Origin: an uncultured Paraburkholderia sp.
Lineage (GTDB): Bacteria > Pseudomonadota > Gammaproteobacteria > Burkholderiales > Burkholderiaceae
DNA length: 64,000 nt
Direction: 5' to 3'
Assembly (NCBI GenBank): GCA_940746715.1
Contig: CALNWN010000006.1
Coordinates: forward strand, 146,922-210,921
A program made the position numbers and the translations under genes. Shown in pieces: positions 55,958 through 64,000 of this stretch. The notes under the pieces were generated by a model that saw only the letters and a list, made by a program, of their open reading frames with translations, was not told the DNA's origin and made no database searches. The first letter of the stretch is position 1, and every line of letters starts with the position of its first letter.

Positions 55958-57340
55958 TTAAGTATCTGCCGATGGTTGTTGGTTGGGCGAGACCAGCGAC
56001 TTTTTGAAGCGTGCCGAATAGGGGATCGCCTCGACCGCGTTCAAACGAACGGGCACCTTGTAGCTGTCCATGTTGCCACGTGCGAAAGCGCGAATCTCCC
56101 GTAACGCCGCGTCCGTGTCTTGCACGCATTGGGCATCGAGCACGACATCGGCGGCGACAAATTGCCCGGTGATTGCGTTCGCCTGCCCGTAGGCGCGGCA
56201 ATCGCGTACCCACGGATGCTTGAGCAGCACCGATTCAACTTCGGCCGGAAACACCTTTTCACCCCCAACATTTATGATCTCTTTGCTGCGACCGCGAATC
56301 CGCAGAAAGCCGTCCGCGCTCTCTTCGACGACATCGCCGGTCCGGAACCAACCATCGTCGGTGAAGCTGTCGGACGGATGATTCAAGTAGCCGAGGATCC
56401 GCCGCGTGCTACGCAGCCATAGTTCTCCATTGACGACCTTGTGCTCGGTTGACGAGTCGCAGAATTTCATAAATAGGCTGTCTGACGACATTGAGGTCGT
56501 ACTGACGATCCCCGTCTCACTGGTACCGAATGTTTGCAAGAGTTTCACCCGAGGAAGTAGCTCGCGCAGGCGCTGCAGCAAACCTTCCGGCATCGGTTCA
56601 GTACCGTACGTAATTAAGCGCAGCGATGTGAGGTCATACTGACCTATGACACGGCCAAGTAACATCAGGTTCAAGAACGTGGGGGACGTCGGGAACACCG
56701 CAACCTTGAAGCGCTCAATCAGAGCAGCCACACGCTGTGGTACCTTTTCGTCAACGAGTGTCGCGCTGCCGCCGATCGACAAGATGTGGAGCAGCGTGTT
56801 GATGCCGCCGATGTGGTCGAACAGCAAGAAGAGCAGCATGTTGAGCGGCCTCGAACGATGTCCAACATAACCGTCAACAAGATGATCCAAATCGTGCAGC
56901 ATTGCCTTAGGCTTTCCGGTTGTTCCACTGCTAAACAGGATGAGCCCGGCGTGCCTCTGTTCGCGCAGCGCTGTAACGAGCGGCACGCTAACGTCCGCAT
57001 GGTTTTCCACCGGCTCAATGGTGCAGCCGCTCGTCTCGGCGAAGAAGGATGTATTGGCGGTCCCCCGCTTGTTCTCGATTTCCTGCGCGTTGTCGGCCGT
57101 ATTTATTGCGATAATGTTGCCGTTCTGATACATGGCCAGAAACAAGGCAATGCCGCCGAACGAATAGTCGCCCTGTAGAAAAACAGTCGCCCCCGGGGCG
57201 ACCCCTGCATCTACCAGACGCTCCAACTGCCGCTCAACCTCGTCAACTAGCTGAGCGTAGGTATATGACGCCGACATTGTGTTGATGGCCGACCGCTCGG
57301 CAAATGTTCGTAGCAGATTGATCAAAGGCTTCCGATTCAT
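55958..57340 (-). CDS. AMP-dependent acyl-CoA/acyl-ACP synthetase
   Basis: Adenylate-forming ligase, about 460 residues. Motifs: AGLILFSSGTTGKPKAMLHD (phosphate loop), ITYGTEPMPEGLL, TDDGWFRTGDVVEESADGFL and the catalytic Lys region YSARFKKSLV. It is somewhat short before the first motif, but the N-terminal MNRKPLINLLRTFAERSAIN seems natural. Substrate unknown; in this setting it could load an acid onto one of the two ACPs or CoA. Intact, in contrast to both neighbours. Confidence 0.85.
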   Translation of the reverse strand: MNRKPLINLLRTFAERSAINTMSASYTYAQLVDEVERQLERLVDAGVAPGATVFLQGDYSFGGIALFLAMYQNGNIIAINTADNAQEIENKRGTANTSFFAETSGCTIEPVENHADVSVPLVTALREQRHAGLILFSSGTTGKPKAMLHDLDHLVDGYVGHRSRPLNMLLFLLFDHIGGINTLLHILSIGGSATLVDEKVPQRVAALIERFKVAVFPTSPTFLNLMLLGRVIGQYDLTSLRLITYGTEPMPEGLLQRLRELLPRVKLLQTFGTSETGIVSTTSMSSDSLFMKFCDSSTEHKVVNGELWLRSTRRILGYLNHPSDSFTDDGWFRTGDVVEESADGFLRIRGRSKEIINVGGEKVFPAEVESVLLKHPWVRDCRAYGQANAITGQFVAADVVLDAQCVQDTDAALREIRAFARGNMDSYKVPVRLNAVEAIPYSARFKKSLVSPNQQPSADT

Positions 57341-57375
57341 GATGGACTCTCGGGAATGGGGGAGGATCTTTCCGC

Positions 57376-58550
57376 TCACGCATCAAAGCGAACGGGCAGT
57401 TCATCTGGACGACGCAGTACCGTGCCGTTGATCCAGCGCAGCGTGACCGGATCGGCATTGAGCCGCAGCGACGGCGTCATAGACACGAGTGCGTTCAAAA
57501 CGATCGAAATCTCTAGCCGAGCGAGCGCCGGCCCCATGCAGCTGTGAATGCCGTAGCCAAATTGCAGATGCGATTTAGTATTGATCCGGTCGGGATCAAT
57601 CGTGAGCGGCTCGGGGAAAACTTCGGGGTCGCGATTTGCGAGAAAGGCGTTCGCATAGACGACGCTGTCTTTCGGGATTGTGCCAACAGAGGTCACGACC
57701 TCACGCGTTGTGATGCGCGGGAAAGTCGAGAGCTTCCCGATCGGAATGAGTCGGATCAGCTCTTCGGTCATCGTTCCTATCTCGCTAGGTTGTCTGACGA
57801 TGCGAGCCCAAAGCGATGGTGCGCATAATAGTGCATATACGCATTTAGTCATGACACTCAGTGCGTTATGACCACCTCCAAGCAAAATGCCAAGCAGCAC
57901 ACCGACAAAGTCTGCGTTGCCGAGTGGCTCCTGCATTTTTGCCCGGTTATCAACGTAGCGCCGGATGAATCCATCTGGCACGCCCTTTCGGTGGCCCGTC
58001 ACGAACTCCATCAGATAGTTGTAGCTTGCTTTCACGGCGACTTCGATGCCGGGGACATCGTCGGGAGGCGCAATTTGAACTATCCGGCTCCACGGCTGAA
58101 ACGTCGACCGATCTTGGAGCGGAATGCCGAGGATGTGACAGACCGCAGTGGAAGTGACATCCTCCAGAACCGAGGCGGATAGGTCGGGGGCGCGTTTGCC
58201 TTCGAGCATCTCGGCAATGCCGCGGCGCGCTGTCGCATCAATGACCTCACGCAGTGTCTCAACGCCGCGGGGGCTGAAGTCTCTCGATATGGTGGCGCGC
58301 GAGCGCGCGTGCCCGGCATTGTCGAGGTTCAGCAGCAACTCCTTCTGCGTCGTACCCGGCAAAAAGGTCGGGCCGTTGTCGACGTTGCAGAGTGTCCGGC
58401 TGATCGTTGGATCGCCAAGCGCGATCTTGACGTCTTCGTAGCGCGTGAGATGGACCGCTGCGTGACCACTCGGGATGCGAATCTGCGGATACGGCGTGTC
58501 GGCCTCGATTGGCGTATAGTACGGCGCGGCGTCTAGATTCGGGATGGTCG
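57376..58550 (-). pseudogene. Cytochrome P450, N-terminus lost by deletion
   Basis: Bacterial class I P450. Haem-binding loop FGYGIHSCMGPALARLE with the Cys, an I-helix LLGILLGGGHNALSVMTKCV in which the usual acid-Thr pair is replaced (GGGHNA), and an ExxR region. Residues can be followed from IPNLDAAPYYTPIEADTPYP to the end, but a stop codon (TAG) directly precedes this and no start exists in the frame for 60 codons. It is joined to the HAD gene by a deletion near 58545. An internal TTG at 58362 would give a truncated product. Confidence 0.8.
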
Positions 58551-59086
58551 TCTATCACGACGCATTCTTCTGGCGCGCAACAGAGACGCTTTGCCGACAG
58601 GTCGAAGATGCGCGGATCGGGCTTGCGCACAAGGACTTTGCACGAGTCGACGATGTCGTCGACGATTCCGTCAAGACCGACCATGCGCCGCCACGGTCCC
58701 TCCCACTCGACGACGTTGTTGGTCAAGATTCCGACCTTGAAACCCGCTTGCTTGCATTTATGCACAAGCCGGATCATTGCCGGATTCGCTTCGTTTCCGG
58801 CAAACCACTGTTCTCCGTGACGATCGAAATCGCAGCGCGAGATATCAAGCTTGGGATATAAACGCCCGAGCGCCTTTCGCATGCCGGCGGCCCATTGAAT
58901 TTGCGTGACCATCGCAAGTTCGATCGGCGCAAGAAAATGCACGCCGAGCGGGCGGGCGACTTCCGTCATCTCGGCCTCCATCTGCTGTCGATTGACGCCG
59001 GTCTTGCTCTCGTAGGTGGTATAGAGATCGTCGATCGTCGGAGACAAGACTCCGCCGAAATCAAACCATATTGCTTTAATGCTCAT
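58535..59086 (-). pseudogene. HAD-superfamily hydrolase, C-terminus lost by deletion
   Basis: Haloacid-dehalogenase-like protein with the nucleophile motif MSIKAIWFDFGGVLSPTIDD, motif II FKVGILTNNVVEWEG, the Lys region CKVLVRKPDPRIFDLSAKRL and the Mg-binding end CVVIDDHPE. Just after this the frame becomes out-of-frame P450 sequence. About 30 residues of the HAD C-terminus are missing. The core residues are present, so weak activity is conceivable. Start 20 bp after the ketosynthase stop. Confidence 0.8.
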
Positions 59087-59105
59087 GTTGTGTGCCGGGA
59101 ATTTG

Positions 59106-60148
59106 TTATAGAAGTGCCGTCGGGAATACGCTCTGCTTGCGACCTCTGGAATCGAATACGTCGACTGGCGGTACGATGACAGAATTGGCGAGAGCTAGGC
59201 GCGCGACCCCAACCGACAAACCCACGCCGAACCCACAAGCAATCGCGCCGTCGTGCGCAAGCCCACGTTCGCTTGCATCGAGCGAAAGGCAAAGCGGAAT
59301 CGAAGACGGTCCAGTATTGCCCACCTCCCATACGCTGACGGGCACTTTCGATCTGGGAACGCCAAGCCGTTTTGCGAGGTACTCAAGCATGAGCAAATTG
59401 GCCTGATGAAGCAGGAAGACGGGAACTTCCTCTATTCCCACCCCATAGAACCGCAAGAATTCGCCAATTGCCTGCGGCACTCGGTCGAGCGCGAAGTTCA
59501 TAACGCCGACTCCGTCCATATGCATGTGTCCCCACCTCGCGCTTTTGTCTCGCACCTTTTCGGGAATAGCATCGCCATAGCGCATTGGCGTGTTCAGGAA
59601 GTGACTGCCAGCGCCGTCTGTCCAAAATGCGAATTCGACCGTGTCGCCGCCGCGTCTCCAAACACCAAACGCACGTGCCGATCGTCGTGATTGAGCAGCT
59701 TGGTGATAACGTCGCCAGTGCAAACTAGGACGCGCGTGCATCCGCCCGTCGTGACCAGCATCGCGCCCTGATAAAGCCCATAGACATAGCCTGAGCACCC
59801 GTGATTGATGTCGAACGTCACGACGTCGCGCCGCATGCCGAGTCGATTGGCGACTAGCGCACTCGTCGCTGGCATTGCGAAATCTGGGGTTTGTGTCACG
59901 ACGACCAAGCCGTCAATCGATGAACGATCGATGCCCGCTTTGTCAAATAATGACTCTCCGGCGGCGACGCAAAGATCCCCGGTTGTCAGTGCGTCGGCGA
60001 CGCGGACCGCATGGATGCCGGTGCTGCGCGTGATTCGCTTGATTTCAAGCGCGCCGAACGACTGCTCAAGTTCGGAAAACGACAAGGTACGCGCTGGCAA
60101 CGCTGCAGCGACTGCACGAATCGCGACTCCACTTAGTGACGTGTTCAT
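59106..60148 (-). pseudogene. FabH-like ketoacyl-ACP synthase III, frameshifted
   Basis: Thiolase-fold condensing enzyme, about 345 residues. Start MNTSLSGVAIRAVAAALPAR at 60148. Nucleophile Cys in DINHGCSGYVYGLYQGAMLV; His in VPVFLLHQANLLMLEYLAKR; Asn in VWEVGNTGPSSIPLC. A shift near 59645 (after RLVFGDAA, before GDTVEFAFWTDGAG) breaks the frame. All catalytic residues survive across the pieces. It resembles KAS III enzymes of secondary metabolism more than FabH of fatty acid synthesis. Its start overlaps the ACP end. Confidence 0.83.
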
Positions 60149-60394
60149 GTGGCGTCGGAAACGTCGAGGTTGACGGCTCGTTGCAGAGCGTAGTAAGTCG
60201 CCCACAGTGCGGACGTGATCGAATACAGTGCCATCGACCGCGCAAGCGTAGTGGTCCTGGCAAACACCGATCAACGAGACCTTCGTTAGTGAATCCCACG
60301 TCTCGAAGCGATCGAGCTCGTCCTCGGGCGACAGCGTGCCTGGCGGCACTTCAAGCAGGCTCGCAAGTTCATCTAGCAACACGTCAAAATTCAT
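60145..60394 (-). CDS. Acyl carrier protein (second copy in the cluster)
   Basis: About 80-residue carrier protein from an ATG at 60394 (GAGGAA upstream): MNFDVLLDELASLLEVPPGT, with the phosphopantetheine Ser in ETWDSLTKVSLIGV. As the sequence stands the frame continues into the ketosynthase. In the alternative frame it would end YYALQRAVNLDVSDAT with a stop overlapping the ketosynthase start (ATGA). I think a single-base change near 60188 merged the two genes. The carrier domain itself is intact. Confidence 0.78.
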
Positions 60395-60447
60395 GGCATT
60401 CCTCATCAGCATCTTGGGCAATTAAAAAGCGTTCGAGAAGGATGGCG

Positions 60448-61155
60448 TCATACGCCACCTAGGAAAACCGTTTGTCCGGTGATGAAGCTGCTGCGTTCGG
60501 AGAGGAAGAAGTCGACGACGTTCGAGACGTCGTCGAACGTTCCATATCGTCGAATCGCCTGCCGATCGAGCAACGCTTGCATCTTGTCTTTAGGAACGGC
60601 ACGTGTGAGGTCGGTATCTACTGGCGTTGGTCCCACTGCGTTTACGGTGATATCGTAGCTCGCGAGTTCGTGCGCCATGATCGAAGTGAGCGATTCCACG
60701 GCCGCTTTCGACGACGCGTAGATTGCTTCACCGCCGAGCTTAAGTGGCCTCGCTACAGTCGAAAAATTGACGATGCGACCGCGCGTTCTTCCCTTCATAA
60801 GCTTCGCGGCTTCTCTGCTCAGCAAGAAGGTGCCGATCAGGTTCGTCTCGACGATGCGGCGAGCTGTAGCAGCCGGCGTCAGCAAAGAGTGATTCATACT
60901 GGCAATACCTGCGTTGTTGATAAGATGATCGAGCCCTCCGTAGTGCCTTCGTACATGCGAGGAGAGTGCGACCACCGCCGATTCGTCTGCGACGTCGGCG
61001 AGCACATGCTCATAGTGCGGGTGATCGAATTCAGCCGGTTGCCGGCTGCAGCCGATCACGCGATGCCCGCGCGAGAGATAGTGCTCGGCCAAATGGAGGC
61101 CGATACCTTTACGCGTCCCAGTGATTAGCGTGATGGGGGCGTAGAAGTCAGACAC
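60448..61155 (-). CDS. SDR-family ketoreductase (FabG-like)
   Basis: A 235-residue SDR: TLITGTRKGIGLHLAEHYLS cofactor motif, LINNAGIASMN, catalytic Ser in NFSTVARPL and YASSK. The C-terminus ITGQTVFLGGV is typical of 3-oxoacyl-ACP reductases. It likely reduces an ACP-bound beta-keto intermediate. Its start overlaps the first ACP by 8 bp. Intact. Confidence 0.87.
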   Translation of the reverse strand: MSDFYAPITLITGTRKGIGLHLAEHYLSRGHRVIGCSRQPAEFDHPHYEHVLADVADESAVVALSSHVRRHYGGLDHLINNAGIASMNHSLLTPAATARRIVETNLIGTFLLSREAAKLMKGRTRGRIVNFSTVARPLKLGGEAIYASSKAAVESLTSIMAHELASYDITVNAVGPTPVDTDLTRAVPKDKMQALLDRQAIRRYGTFDDVSNVVDFFLSERSSFITGQTVFLGGV

Positions 61156-61450
61156 CGGCCACCTCTCTGGTCAGGCCGAGCGCGTAATCGGCTAACGAAC
61201 CCATGGTCGCGAAGGGGCTGCGGCGCGCTGACATGGCGCGATCACTAACAAGTGTCACGCTAACTCCGAGCTGCTGCTCGATCTTGCCCTCCACTTCTAC
61301 AACAAGAGAGACAAGTCCCAGCGAGTCGACCTGCCCGTCCAAGCCGTACAACCGTGTGTCTTCGCCGGCAGATATGTCGATCGGTATCTCCCATAGAACG
61401 TTCTCCCGTTGAATCGCGGCCAGAATAATCTCGACGATTCGCTCTCTCAT
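61148..61450 (-). CDS. Acyl carrier protein (first copy in the cluster)
   Basis: A 100-residue carrier protein starting MRERIVEIILAAIQRENVLW. The phosphopantetheine Ser is in DGQVDSLGLVSLVVEVEGKI. The C-terminal helix ends GSLADYALGLTREVAGV. It differs greatly from the second ACP, so they probably have different partners. The ATG at 61450 is chosen over an upstream in-frame ATG because the family starts here. Intact. Confidence 0.82.
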   Translation of the reverse strand: MRERIVEIILAAIQRENVLWEIPIDISAGEDTRLYGLDGQVDSLGLVSLVVEVEGKIEQQLGVSVTLVSDRAMSARRSPFATMGSLADYALGLTREVAGV

Positions 61451-61516
61451 GGTGTGGTCCTTATCCCCTTTGCGGGTGGTGAAGAATTGAAGTGGATGTG
61501 GCGGCAACGATCATCG

Positions 61517-62152
61517 TCATGTCGAGAGTTCGTCAAGCGCCGCGGCTAGATGCGCGTTCTCACGCGAGTCCAGGTAGCGTTGATCGATAACGGAGATATC
61601 GAAGCGCGCGACTGCGCCGATTCGGTGGCGTTGCTTGAGCCGGATTTCGCACGCGAGGTTCAGATTCAAATCACTCGCGCGGCGCAGTCTTACCGGTAGG
61701 AACAGAATATCGACGGGTAACGGCATCGTGAATTCGTGATACTCGAGCGACATCGTGTGAGTAATGAACCGAATTGCGGCGCGACGCCGCACGGGCAAAT
61801 AGAACCGCTCGACGACGGCAATCATCATTTGCCGTGAGGCTTCGGCCAAAAGCATTCCGGGGATGTGATGCCCGGTGATGTGATCGCTAACGTCAGCGCT
61901 ACGATCGTCGATTGCGGCGACAGCATGTAGTGCCATTTCGTCGACCGAACGCGGAGACTGCGCGATGTTGCCGTTGCTACGACCCGGATAGTTGACCCCG
62001 ATAAAATCCGCATGCTTCAGCAACCGCACGCGGACAGGAGCAAACGCGCTTCCACTGCCACCGGCATGTGGAGCGAAGACGATCGCGGGCTTTTCACCCC
62101 GCGGCTGCAATACCGGGGGACCTATATGCGATAAAAGCGAATTTGGAATCAT
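61517..62152 (-). CDS. Chimeric protein: type II thioesterase N-terminus fused to an AfsA-type hotdog domain
   Basis: One open frame of 211 residues made from two families. Residues about 20-75 (AIVFAPHAGGSGSAFAPVRV, VNYPGRSNGNIAQSPRSVDE) match the start of alpha/beta type II thioesterases, but the GHSxG nucleophile, Asp and His are absent. From about residue 83 it reads ADVSDHITGHHIPGMLLAEA, the signature of A-factor synthase (AfsA) hotdog domains, to the end. AfsA proteins normally have two such domains in about 300 residues. It is either a deletion product fused in frame or a genuine short fusion. First gene of the operon. Confidence 0.72.
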   Translation of the reverse strand: MIPNSLLSHIGPPVLQPRGEKPAIVFAPHAGGSGSAFAPVRVRLLKHADFIGVNYPGRSNGNIAQSPRSVDEMALHAVAAIDDRSADVSDHITGHHIPGMLLAEASRQMMIAVVERFYLPVRRRAAIRFITHTMSLEYHEFTMPLPVDILFLPVRLRRASDLNLNLACEIRLKQRHRIGAVARFDISVIDQRYLDSRENAHLAAALDELST

Positions 62153-62946
62153 CGCTGCTCTTGTAGAGGAACCATTGGTTTTTAGAAATATAGCAGTACG
62201 AATAAGTTATTAGCACGCAGTACGGCATCTGCTGGCAATTATCGACGAGCGTCACTTCCTCAAGCTGGAGTCTGATTGCGCCGTAGAATTCGCCAATTCG
62301 ATTTGTTTGCAGACGGCAGATTGTCCCCTTGTTTGTTTTTAGGATAAACTTATCAAAAGGATAGGTGGTAAAGAGATATCAACGTGGTAGCAGCCTCTTT
62401 TTCGTTCCGCGCGTCGACGCAAGGAGATGGTCAAAGACAAGATTGCATGCGACGGAAGTACGGCAATATCGCCTGAGTGTTTTAAGGTCGGGGGGCATGG
62501 CTTTGACAATCCAACGAAACCGTCAATGTGCTTTTGTTTGTATTGCATGCGTTGCATCGACATGAGATGGCTTCGTCGCTCAAGATAGCCTTTTACTTAA
62601 ATGGAGATGTAACGAAGCGTTCCTGACACCAGCCGGCGGCATTGTCATCGAGCGATCAAGTCGTTGCAAAGTAGGCATCCTTAAGTCTTTGGTGCTCTGT
62701 TTTTAACCTCATGCGAACCGTCGGCCCGGCTGCGAACGAAAAACCGATCGAACGCACCGTGTGTACATTGATTGTCGAATGCAATTTCGCCGGAAATTCT
62801 GACGGTCACAACTCGAATCGAGCATGTCAAGCGAAATAGAAGTTCCATAACTTACATAAAGAACCGGCTCTCGTCACACGAGCGCGCCCGCCACAGCGCC
62901 AAAGGGTATGCATGGATCACTGGTCCAGCAGAACGAAACCCTTCGT
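62153..62946. other. AT-rich intergenic region upstream of the biosynthetic operon
   Basis: About 800 bp without a supportable gene, the most AT-rich larger stretch of the right end. It should hold the operon promoter. I found no convincing lux-box or other palindromic operator by eye, and no recognisable gene remnant. Confidence 0.45.
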
Positions 62947-64000
62947 TTAAATTCGCCGATACGTCGCTTTCAACTGGCTTCTGGAACGGCGGAGAAGGTT
63001 GTCACTGAACGATGACATCCGATGAGCGGGCCGCGAGGCCGGCTCAACGACCGGTGCTTCCTCTCGCAGGTGCGGCAGCTTCGAATGGCTAAGGAAACCG
63101 AACACCATGACGAACACCATGAAGGCGGACAGGACCGTGATGCCCGCCAAGACGTAGAGCAACAAATGGAACGCAGCGCCATAGAGCATGACGAGATCGG
63201 CCACCGCGGCATGGAGCATTGTCGCTGCCGCGGGCAAGTCGCCCATCGCCAACCGATTCGCTGCACCGCCTAAAGTCTCAGCGTCCACACCTGCAAACGC
63301 GGTGCCACGCAACTTCATCTCGACGAAGCTCACGAGCAGCGCTGAAACGACCGCGAGCGCGATTCCCTCGCCGGCCACGCGGGTCGTATTGAAAATCCCC
63401 GTCGCCATGCCGGCGCGTTCTTTCGGAACGACGCTGACAGCCAGGCCATCCATCAAGCCCCACGGAAAACTCACGCCTACACCAATCAGACACATCGCCA
63501 TCAACATATGCGCGATCGGCTGTCCGGGCGCGCATTGCGCGAGCCAGAGCTGACCACATGCGCATAGCAGCAGGCCTACGCCCGCAATCACGCCTGCCGC
63601 GAGCCAGCGTGTGAGATAGCCGGCGAGCATCGGAATGATGAGCATAGGTGCCGAAAGCGCGAACATCATTTGTCCCGCGGCAACGGAACTGTACCCTTCT
63701 ACGCCAATGAAGCGGACTGGCAGCAGCACGAGCAGCACGACGTATGAATAGGCTGGCGCGGCTGCGAGAAACTGGACTCCGATGAACCGCGGGTATCGGA
63801 ACAGCGATAAATCAAGCATTGGGCGGTGTGCTCGATTTTCGACAACAACGAACGCTGCCGTCACCGCGGCCACAGCAACGAGTAGCCCTACCACGAGGGG
63901 GCTGAACCAGCCGCCATCGGGTACACGCAGCACTGCATAGGTAAGTAGGGTCAAGCCGCACGTAAATGTGGCGGCGCCAGGTAAATCGAGACTGGTAGCG
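62947..64000 (-). CDS. MFS transporter, DHA2/EmrB-QacA type (5' end outside window)
   Basis: C-terminal 350 residues of a 14-span drug:H+ antiporter. The frame is open to the right edge (ATSLDLPGAATFTCGLTLLT), so the start is outside. Spans alternate with basic loops, and the family segment VPKERAGMATGIFNTTRVAG is present. It ends with a basic tail. In this setting it may export the cluster product, though an 800-bp gap and higher GC suggest a separate transcript. Intact as far as seen. Confidence 0.88.
   Translation of the reverse strand, partial: ATSLDLPGAATFTCGLTLLTYAVLRVPDGGWFSPLVVGLLVAVAAVTAAFVVVENRAHRPMLDLSLFRYPRFIGVQFLAAAPAYSYVVLLVLLPVRFIGVEGYSSVAAGQMMFALSAPMLIIPMLAGYLTRWLAAGVIAGVGLLLCACGQLWLAQCAPGQPIAHMLMAMCLIGVGVSFPWGLMDGLAVSVVPKERAGMATGIFNTTRVAGEGIALAVVSALLVSFVEMKLRGTAFAGVDAETLGGAANRLAMGDLPAAATMLHAAVADLVMLYGAAFHLLLYVLAGITVLSAFMVFVMVFGFLSHSKLPHLREEAPVVEPASRPAHRMSSFSDNLLRRSRSQLKATYRRI

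Noticed and set aside
62339..62565. Short frames on both strands in the region upstream of the biosynthetic operon
   Set aside because: No start signals, no family resemblance and irregular composition; treated as non-coding.

Overview
The window is GC-rich Burkholderiaceae DNA (Burkholderia, Paraburkholderia or Caballeronia type). It spans the replication origin of a second chromosome or megaplasmid. The evidence is an in-order parA-parB-repA locus, four 16-bp parS palindromes of the GTTTATGCGCATAAAC type, an iteron array of about 1.3 kb, a kfrA-like gene, a tyrosine recombinase, and kbl-tdh close to the origin. The most striking general property is gene decay. More than twenty recognisable genes carry frameshifts, in-frame stops or internal deletions, beside intact neighbours. 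Some single-base indels could be sequencing errors. Clean nonsense codons and larger deletions (kbl, the response regulator, both GGDEF genes, the P450/HAD junction) are harder to explain that way. I infer a genome in reductive evolution, such as a plant leaf-nodule or other host-restricted Burkholderia relative. This is inference only.

Layout. 1-5 kb: an aromatic-oxygenase type catabolic cluster (SDR, Rieske oxygenase, small protein, Rieske ferredoxin, porin, IclR regulator); oxygenase and ferredoxin are damaged at Fe-S ligand positions. 5-8 kb: a lower-GC island with Rhs (YD-repeat) debris, Imm50-like and DUF4279-like immunity candidates and a SymE-like remnant, bracketed by a 25-bp imperfect direct repeat. 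8-16 kb: housekeeping and accessory genes (AcpA/PLC remnant, DUF3564, a secreted nuclease, a Crp-type regulator, rarD, egtD, acylphosphatase). 16-31.5 kb: the hopanoid locus (hpnA, hpnB, ispH, hpnH, hpnM, hpnN, mlaA, hpnG, shc, hpnE, hpnD). Cyclisation and side-chain enzymes look intact; hpnB, hpnE and hpnN are broken. 31.7-36 kb: degenerate signalling genes. 36-41 kb: stress protein, FMN reductase with two stops, sigma/anti-sigma, DUF1272, ArsC-like. 41-49 kb: partition genes, rep gene, iterons, kfrA, recombinase. 49.5-55 kb: regulator, kbl-tdh, an outer-membrane protein, a broken GGDEF gene, and inverted iteron-like sites far from the main array.

55.5-64 kb: a minus-strand biosynthetic cluster: MFS exporter, thioesterase/AfsA-like chimera, ACP, ketoreductase-type SDR, second ACP, FabH-like ketosynthase, HAD protein, cytochrome P450, AMP-dependent acyl ligase, carboxymuconolactone-decarboxylase-like protein. 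An AfsA-type hotdog domain beside two carrier proteins, a KAS III and a ligase suggests a small acyl-derived (butanolide/butenolide-like) metabolite. I do not recognise it as a described cluster. It too is decaying, by frameshifts and by two gene-fusing deletions.
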